From the NCBI GenBank assembly GCA_018333845.1, contig JAGXSK010000023.1, forward strand, positions 1 to 8,862: a stretch of 8,862 nt of DNA, read 5' to 3'. The translations under genes were made by a program, and so were the position numbers. The stretch comes from Clostridia bacterium. GTDB lineage: Bacteria > Bacillota > DSM-16504 > Desulfitibacterales > Desulfitibacteraceae. How positions within the stretch are numbered: the first letter of the stretch is position 1; each line of letters begins with the position of its first letter. The notes under the pieces were generated by a model. It had not been told where the DNA came from. It did no database searches and saw nothing but the letters and a program-made list of their open reading frames with translations. This document shows positions 4,473-8,862 of this stretch, in pieces.

Positions 4473-5603
4473 TTGAGTTTTGCAAAGATCCCACATACTG
4501 TCCAGGAATTAGTGGGCAGCTTAAAAAATACCCAGCTAAAGCTTAAATTTTCGGCAGGCATCTGGTTTTTCACAGGTGGAGGAAATAGATTTCACTCCAT
4601 ATATGGAGAAGAACTGTCTATCGAGGCAAGGTTAGAAAAATATCTTAAGCTTAAGCCATATGGCTTAGAAGGTATTGAGGCCCACTATCCCAATGAAATT
4701 AATGAAGAGAACATGCAGTTATATAAAGACTTTTGTAAATCAACAGGCATGAAGTTAGTAACTATAGTGCCAAATCTCTTTTATGAGGAGCAGTTCAAAT
4801 ATGGGTCACTATCTTCCCCAATTGAAGCTGCTCGTGATGCGGCAATTGCCCGTGTCAAAGAAACGCTAGAGTTAAACAAGGATTTTGGCACTGAGTTCAT
4901 GGTGCTGTGGCCTGGAATTGATGGTTATGAAAATAACTTTGGTGTAGATTTTATCGAAATGCGGTATCGATTTGCAAAGGGGTTAGCAGCTGCAATGGAT
5001 CAGGTTCCAGGAGTTAAGGCTGCCATTGAACCAAAACCATACGAGCCCAGGGGAAGAATAATTTATGGAACTACACCCGAAGGGATTCTCTTGTCTGAAA
5101 AGGTAGAAAAGCTAATGGAGAATCCGGTAAATAGAGAAATCCTATCTAAAGGTGAGAGTCTGGTTGGTCTAAATCCGGAAATCGGGCATGTGCTAATGGG
5201 ATATGAGGATTTACCATATGCATTAAGTTTACCATTAGAATATGGGAAGCTTATGCACACTCACTGGAACAGTCAACCCCTTGGTAACTATGATCAAGAC
5301 TTAAATGTTGGTGTCATTGCTCCAGAACAGGCAGAGGCGGCTCTATATACTCTAAAAATGTATCAGTATGATGGTTGGTTTGGTATTGATATTAATCCAG
5401 AACGAATGCCTGTTGAAAGGGCTATATTAAATAATATTGATGCAATTAAAGCAATGAATGACAGAATTAATAATTTAGATCATGAACTAATCATGAACTG
5501 TGCACAAAACCCTGATGAATATGCTGGTTATTTAGAAGCATTGTTAATACGTGCTAGAGCTTCAAGGACAGACAATTTAAGTCCATTCCCGAAGAAAATA
5601 TAA
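4473..5603 (+). CDS. xylA: Xylose isomerase-like TIM-barrel sugar isomerase (divergent)
   Basis: A 376-residue protein, close in length to the short (actinobacterial, ~388-residue) xylose isomerases, which interconvert D-xylose and D-xylulose in the cytosol. Matching blocks are GIWFF (29-33), EAHYPNEI (69-76), VLWPGIDGYE (144-153), AIEPKPYEPRG (184-194), GLNPEIGH (232-239), GKLMHTHWNSQ (258-268), YDQDLNVG (273-280) and GIDINPER (304-311). By comparison with the Streptomyces-type enzyme, the retained ligands are Glu186, Lys188, Glu236, His239, Asp274, Asp276 and Asp306, with His71 in place of the catalytic His54. Two positions differ: the metal-1 Asp245 equivalent is His264, and the Asp57 equivalent is Asn74. 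Substrate preference may therefore differ from D-xylose. The start is TTG 4473 with AGAGGAGGAG at 4457-4466. It leads an operon with xylulokinase 22 nt downstream, which supports an aldose-ketose isomerase role. Another aldose is possible. Confidence 0.8.
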   Translation: MSFAKIPHTVQELVGSLKNTQLKLKFSAGIWFFTGGGNRFHSIYGEELSIEARLEKYLKLKPYGLEGIEAHYPNEINEENMQLYKDFCKSTGMKLVTIVPNLFYEEQFKYGSLSSPIEAARDAAIARVKETLELNKDFGTEFMVLWPGIDGYENNFGVDFIEMRYRFAKGLAAAMDQVPGVKAAIEPKPYEPRGRIIYGTTPEGILLSEKVEKLMENPVNREILSKGESLVGLNPEIGHVLMGYEDLPYALSLPLEYGKLMHTHWNSQPLGNYDQDLNVGVIAPEQAEAALYTLKMYQYDGWFGIDINPERMPVERAILNNIDAIKAMNDRINNLDHELIMNCAQNPDEYAGYLEALLIRARASRTDNLSPFPKKI

Positions 5604-5625
5604 TGCTTAAAGTGGTGAATGATAA

Positions 5626-7122
5626 ATGTCATATTTATTAGGAATAGATACAGGCACATCTGGAACCAAAGGTGTCTTGATGGATTTGGACGGTTCAGTT
5701 GTGTCGGCAGCAAGTGTTGAATACCTGTTAAGCCAGCCTAGGGCAGGCTGGGCTGAACAGGATCCACAATTGTGGTGGGATGCAGCCGTGAAAATCATCA
5801 GGCTTATCTGTGAAAAAACAAGCATTCATGGAAACAAGATAGCAGCAGTAGGTTTGTCTGGACAAATGCATGGTGCAGTTGCAATAAATGGATATGGTGA
5901 TGTGATTCGGCCAGCCATTTTATGGTGTGATCAAAGAACTGAAGCAGAATGTTCCTGGATTGATCAACAGGTTGGGCCAAAGAACCTGTATGATTGGACT
6001 GGAAATCCAGCACTGCCCGGGTTTACGGCTCCTAAAATACTCTGGCTGCGAAACCATGAGCCTAAGACCTATGAAAAAATAAGGCATATATTACTGCCAA
6101 AGGATTATATACGTTTTCGTTTAACAGGAGAATTGGCTACTGAGGTTTCTGATGCTTCTGGGACTTTACTGCTGGATGTTAAGAATAGAAGATGGTCAGA
6201 GGATATGCTTGGTTCACTAGGAATTCCCTTATCATGGATGCCGCCTGTATTTGAATCGCCACACATATCTGGAAGAGTAAACAGGGAGACTGCCAAAATT
6301 ACTGGACTCCTGGAAGGCACCCCTGTTGTAGGGGGGGCTGGTGATCAGGCCGCTGGTGCTGTAGGAACTGGAATTGTAAATGAGGGGTGTTTATCAGTGT
6401 CACTTGGCACCTCAGGAGTTGTTTTTGCAGCCATTGACAAACCCCGGATTGAAACCAACAGCAGTTTGCATACATTTTGCCATGCAGCACCTGACAAATG
6501 GCATAAAATGGGCGTTATGCTGTCAGCTGGTGCTTCTATGCAGTGGTTTAGGAATCATTTTAGCAGTTCAGAAGATTATGAAACTCTTGTTAGCGGTGCT
6601 AATGGAATAAGTCCTGGATCAGAAGGGCTAGTGTTTTTGCCATATCTCCTTGGGGAAAGAACACCGTATCCTGATCCATCTATACGGGGAGCGTTTATAG
6701 GATTAACCATGAGGCATGAAAAATCTCACCTTGTTAGGGCAGTTATGGAAGGAGTAAGCTTTGGCTTAAAGGACTCATTGAAATTACTTCAAAAAGAAGG
6801 CATCATGACCAAAGAAGTAAGGGTTACTGGTGGAGGAGCAAAGAGCTCCCTGTGGCAGGAGATTTTAGCCAGCATCTTCAACCACACAATTGCTACCGTT
6901 AATACAACAGAAGGGCCTGCATATGGTGCAGCCATCCTTGCTGGAGTTGGCTGTGGTGTATATGACAGTGTGGAATCAGGCTGTAAGTTAATCATTAAAG
7001 TTAATGCTGAGAAAACTCCTGATGAAAAGACTGTGGATGTCTATGAGAAATATTATGAGGTTTATAAATCCCTGTACCCTTTAATGAAGGATACAATGGA
7101 TACCTTGACCAGATTGGCCTAG
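5626..7122 (+). CDS. xylB: Xylulokinase (FGGY carbohydrate kinase)
   Basis: A 498-residue FGGY-family kinase, slightly longer than E. coli XylB (484). It phosphorylates D-xylulose to D-xylulose 5-phosphate with ATP for entry to the pentose phosphate pathway. The N-terminal phosphate-binding motif is GIDTGTSGTKGVLMDLDG (6-23). It is followed by GLSGQMHG, the xylulokinase-typical sugar-site segment, and by ILWCDQRTEAE. The probable catalytic base is Asp240 in GGAGDQAAGAVG. The C-terminal ATP-binding domain has SLGTSGVVF, FLPYLLGERTPYPDP, RGAFIGLTMRHEKSHLVRAV and VTGGGAKSSLWQEILA, then GPAYGAAILAG. The ATG at 5626 gives the expected N-terminus; the ribosome binding site is weak (AGTGGTGA, 5611-5618). 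The SGQMHG motif favours xylulose over glycerol or ribulose. The gene is flanked by the isomerase and the GH31 glycosidase in one transcription unit. Confidence 0.93.
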   Translation: MSYLLGIDTGTSGTKGVLMDLDGSVVSAASVEYLLSQPRAGWAEQDPQLWWDAAVKIIRLICEKTSIHGNKIAAVGLSGQMHGAVAINGYGDVIRPAILWCDQRTEAECSWIDQQVGPKNLYDWTGNPALPGFTAPKILWLRNHEPKTYEKIRHILLPKDYIRFRLTGELATEVSDASGTLLLDVKNRRWSEDMLGSLGIPLSWMPPVFESPHISGRVNRETAKITGLLEGTPVVGGAGDQAAGAVGTGIVNEGCLSVSLGTSGVVFAAIDKPRIETNSSLHTFCHAAPDKWHKMGVMLSAGASMQWFRNHFSSSEDYETLVSGANGISPGSEGLVFLPYLLGERTPYPDPSIRGAFIGLTMRHEKSHLVRAVMEGVSFGLKDSLKLLQKEGIMTKEVRVTGGGAKSSLWQEILASIFNHTIATVNTTEGPAYGAAILAGVGCGVYDSVESGCKLIIKVNAEKTPDEKTVDVYEKYYEVYKSLYPLMKDTMDTLTRLA

Positions 7123-7152
7123 AGTGAATCATCTTGATATGGGGGTTATGTA

Positions 7153-8862
7153 ATGTTTGATGCTAGAGAATATGAAAGTATTAGAAAAGACTTTTTAAAT
7201 AGTGAAGATATGGGCTTGACAGTAGTAAAAGATGTGCAAAAACTTACCCGTAAAGGCAATGAAATTACCTTTATTTGTCAAGGCAAGGACTACAGAAAAG
7301 ACTTAATGGAAGCCTTATTTGTGCAGGAAGATTCGGCCTTGGTTTCTGAAGGCACCACTACTACCATGACAGTTAAGCTTAAGATCTGTACACCATCTAT
7401 TGTTAGGGTTCAGCTAGCAGAAGGTGAAAATGTTCCTGAAAATGCCACACCAATGGTCATAAATGACTTTAAAGACCCTGTTGAATTTGAATTGTTTGAA
7501 GATGAAGTGAATGCGGAGATAAAGACAAGGTCGTTAAGAATTGTTGTTCGAAAGTCTCCCTGGAATTTAAGCATATTTGATATCCGGGGAAGGCTTTTGT
7601 ATAAACAATATACTGAAGACACCCATTCCATTTCACATATCGTTAAGGAGCAGGGAGAACAATGGAAGGATTCTTATTGTGGTTTTGAGTGTTTTCCCTT
7701 TGGAATAGCTATGAACTTTGAAACAGGTGAAAAGTATGTAACTAACGCGGCTGTCTTGGACCACAAAGAACACTTTTATGGCTTTGGAGAGAAGTTTGGA
7801 CCTTTAGATAAGCTGGGTCATGAGGTAACTCTATGGCATGTGGATGCTCTTTCAGTTTCCACTGCCAAATCATATAAAAATATTCCCTTTTATATGAGTA
7901 CCAACGGGTATGGGATATTTATAAACTCTGGAGCAAAAACAAAGTACTTAATGGGCAGCTATCATTACAAGACCCATTCTTTTATAGTTATGGAAGAAAC
8001 CCTGGACTTCTATTTTATAGCAGGAGAAACCTTTAAAGACATTCTGCCTCAATACACTGACATTACTGGCAAACCGCCTATGCTGCCAAAATGGTCCTTT
8101 GGCTTGTGGCTTAGTAAAAATAGCTACCGTACACGAGCGGAAGTGCTTGAGGCTGTGGAGTTAATGCGTCAAAAGGAGATTCCCTGTGATGTGATACATA
8201 TTGATGTTAGTTGGTTCAAGGAAGAGTGGCAGTGTGACTATGAGTTTGATGAGGTTAATTTTCCTAATCCAAAAGAGATGATTGAGATATTAAAGGAAAA
8301 GGGGTTTAGGCTTTCTCTATGGCAGCTGCCCTATATTAAACAGGAAAACAAGATATACAAAGAGGCTGCTGAAGAGGGATACTTTGCAAAGAATAGGGAT
8401 GGCAGTCCAGCAGTGTACAACACTTATTCAATTATTGATTTCAGCAATCCCGAGGCAGTCAAATGGTACAAAAACCTTTTACGCAAGCTTTTTAATCTAG
8501 GGGTATCTGTGATTAAAACCGACTTTGGTGAGAGTGCCGTTGAAGATGCTGTTTACCATGGATATGATGGAAAGATAATGCACAATCTTTATCCGCTAAT
8601 TTATAACCAGGCTGCCTATGAGACTACAAAGGAGGAAACTGGTGATGGAATAGTGTGGGGTAGATCTGCCTATGCAGGTTCACAACGGTATCCGCTGAAC
8701 TGGGGTGGAGATGCTGGGACAGATTTCCACGGTTTATACCATTCCTTGAGGGGAGGCCTGAGTCTAGGAATGTCAGGATTTCCCTTTTGGAGCCATGACA
8801 TAGGAGGCTACTTCTGTGAAGTAGAGCCTGAGGTCTATATACGCTGGGCTCAGGTAGGCCTG
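7153..8862 (+). CDS. yicI: GH31 glycoside hydrolase, alpha-xylosidase (YicI-like), 3' end outside window
   Basis: An uninterrupted 570-codon frame runs to the window edge; YicI-type enzymes are ~770 residues, so about 200 are missing. The N-terminal half is the beta-sandwich region (with HFYGFGEKFGPLDK near 207). The catalytic barrel begins around PPMLPKWSFGLWLSKNSYRT and contains HIDVSWFKEEWQCDYEFD (349-366). The nucleophile is Asp457 in IKTDFGES and the acid/base is Asp520 in NWGGDAG. These are followed by HSLRGGLSLGMSGFPFWSHD and IGGY, all closely like YicI. Such enzymes remove alpha-linked xylose from isoprimeverose and xyloglucan oligosaccharides. There is no signal peptide, so a cytosolic role on imported oligosaccharides is likely. 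The specificity pair Cys307-Phe308 of YicI is Val352-Ser353 here, so the substrate is not certain. The ATG at 7153 is preceded by GGGGGT (7141-7146). The xylB neighbour supports xylose release. Confidence 0.9.
   Translation, partial: MFDAREYESIRKDFLNSEDMGLTVVKDVQKLTRKGNEITFICQGKDYRKDLMEALFVQEDSALVSEGTTTTMTVKLKICTPSIVRVQLAEGENVPENATPMVINDFKDPVEFELFEDEVNAEIKTRSLRIVVRKSPWNLSIFDIRGRLLYKQYTEDTHSISHIVKEQGEQWKDSYCGFECFPFGIAMNFETGEKYVTNAAVLDHKEHFYGFGEKFGPLDKLGHEVTLWHVDALSVSTAKSYKNIPFYMSTNGYGIFINSGAKTKYLMGSYHYKTHSFIVMEETLDFYFIAGETFKDILPQYTDITGKPPMLPKWSFGLWLSKNSYRTRAEVLEAVELMRQKEIPCDVIHIDVSWFKEEWQCDYEFDEVNFPNPKEMIEILKEKGFRLSLWQLPYIKQENKIYKEAAEEGYFAKNRDGSPAVYNTYSIIDFSNPEAVKWYKNLLRKLFNLGVSVIKTDFGESAVEDAVYHGYDGKIMHNLYPLIYNQAAYETTKEETGDGIVWGRSAYAGSQRYPLNWGGDAGTDFHGLYHSLRGGLSLGMSGFPFWSHDIGGYFCEVEPEVYIRWAQVGL

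Noticed and set aside
4581..4594. GGAAATAGATTTCA inside the isomerase gene as a fourth operator
   Set aside because: One half-site base is wrong and the centre is AG; it is mentioned in the operator finding but is too weak to annotate as a site.
6299..6610. Open frames on both strands inside xylB (and similar ones inside panB, SDR and the isomerase gene)
   Set aside because: They overlap clear conserved genes, lack ribosome binding sites and have no protein-family features; they are shadows of the real frames.
1..8862. Defence system, CRISPR array, prophage or transposon
   Set aside because: No repeat-spacer arrays, transposase, integrase, terminal inverted repeats of element size or defence-type domains were found on either strand.

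Overview
The window looks like chromosomal DNA of an A+T-rich member of the Bacillota, probably an anaerobic clostridial lineage. The signs are strong AGGAGG-type ribosome binding sites, three TTG starts, short intergenic hairpin terminators, CcpA/LacI-type palindromes, and protein sequences that read as Firmicute versions of their families. No rRNA, tRNA, CRISPR array, insertion sequence or phage gene was seen.

Positions 1-2660 (plus strand) hold the 3' end of a HAD-IB phosphatase-like gene, then a gene-poor stretch with a 21-bp tandem repeat and what looks like the decayed C-terminus of a lactate/malate dehydrogenase. Next is an intact panB-like gene with its own promoter and a strong hairpin terminator. 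Directly after the terminator lies the 3' stump of an unidentified gene, then an intact short-chain dehydrogenase (SDR), then the first 13 codons of an amidohydrolase (hydantoinase/dihydropyrimidinase type) that stops abruptly. A bidirectional terminator closes this half.

Positions 2771-4197 (minus strand) hold a LacI-family repressor and, upstream of it, a relic of a dihydrolipoamide dehydrogenase-like flavoprotein that has lost its N-terminal half and also an internal block. Positions 4198-4472 are a divergent control region with a promoter in each direction, an A-tract-rich upstream element and a 13-bp-arm perfect inverted repeat. From 4473 to the right edge runs a co-directional sugar operon: a divergent xylose-isomerase-like TIM-barrel protein, a xylulokinase (FGGY) and a GH31 alpha-xylosidase-like glycosidase that runs off the window.

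Together the right half reads as a pathway for alpha-xylosides (isoprimeverose or xyloglucan-derived oligosaccharides). The GH31 enzyme would release the sugar inside the cell (no N-terminal signal is seen), the isomerase would convert aldose to ketose, and the kinase would make the 5-phosphate for the pentose phosphate pathway. No transporter is in view. A shared palindrome, TGAAA-N4-TTTCA, lies before the SDR gene, in the leader of the lacI-side transcript and in the leader of the isomerase operon. This ties the SDR to the sugar genes as one probable regulon, controlled by the local LacI protein, by CcpA, or by both. I do not see a wholly new type of system. The most interesting points are the shared operator, the altered metal ligands of the isomerase, the altered substrate-pocket residues of the GH31 enzyme, and the unusual density of gene relics.
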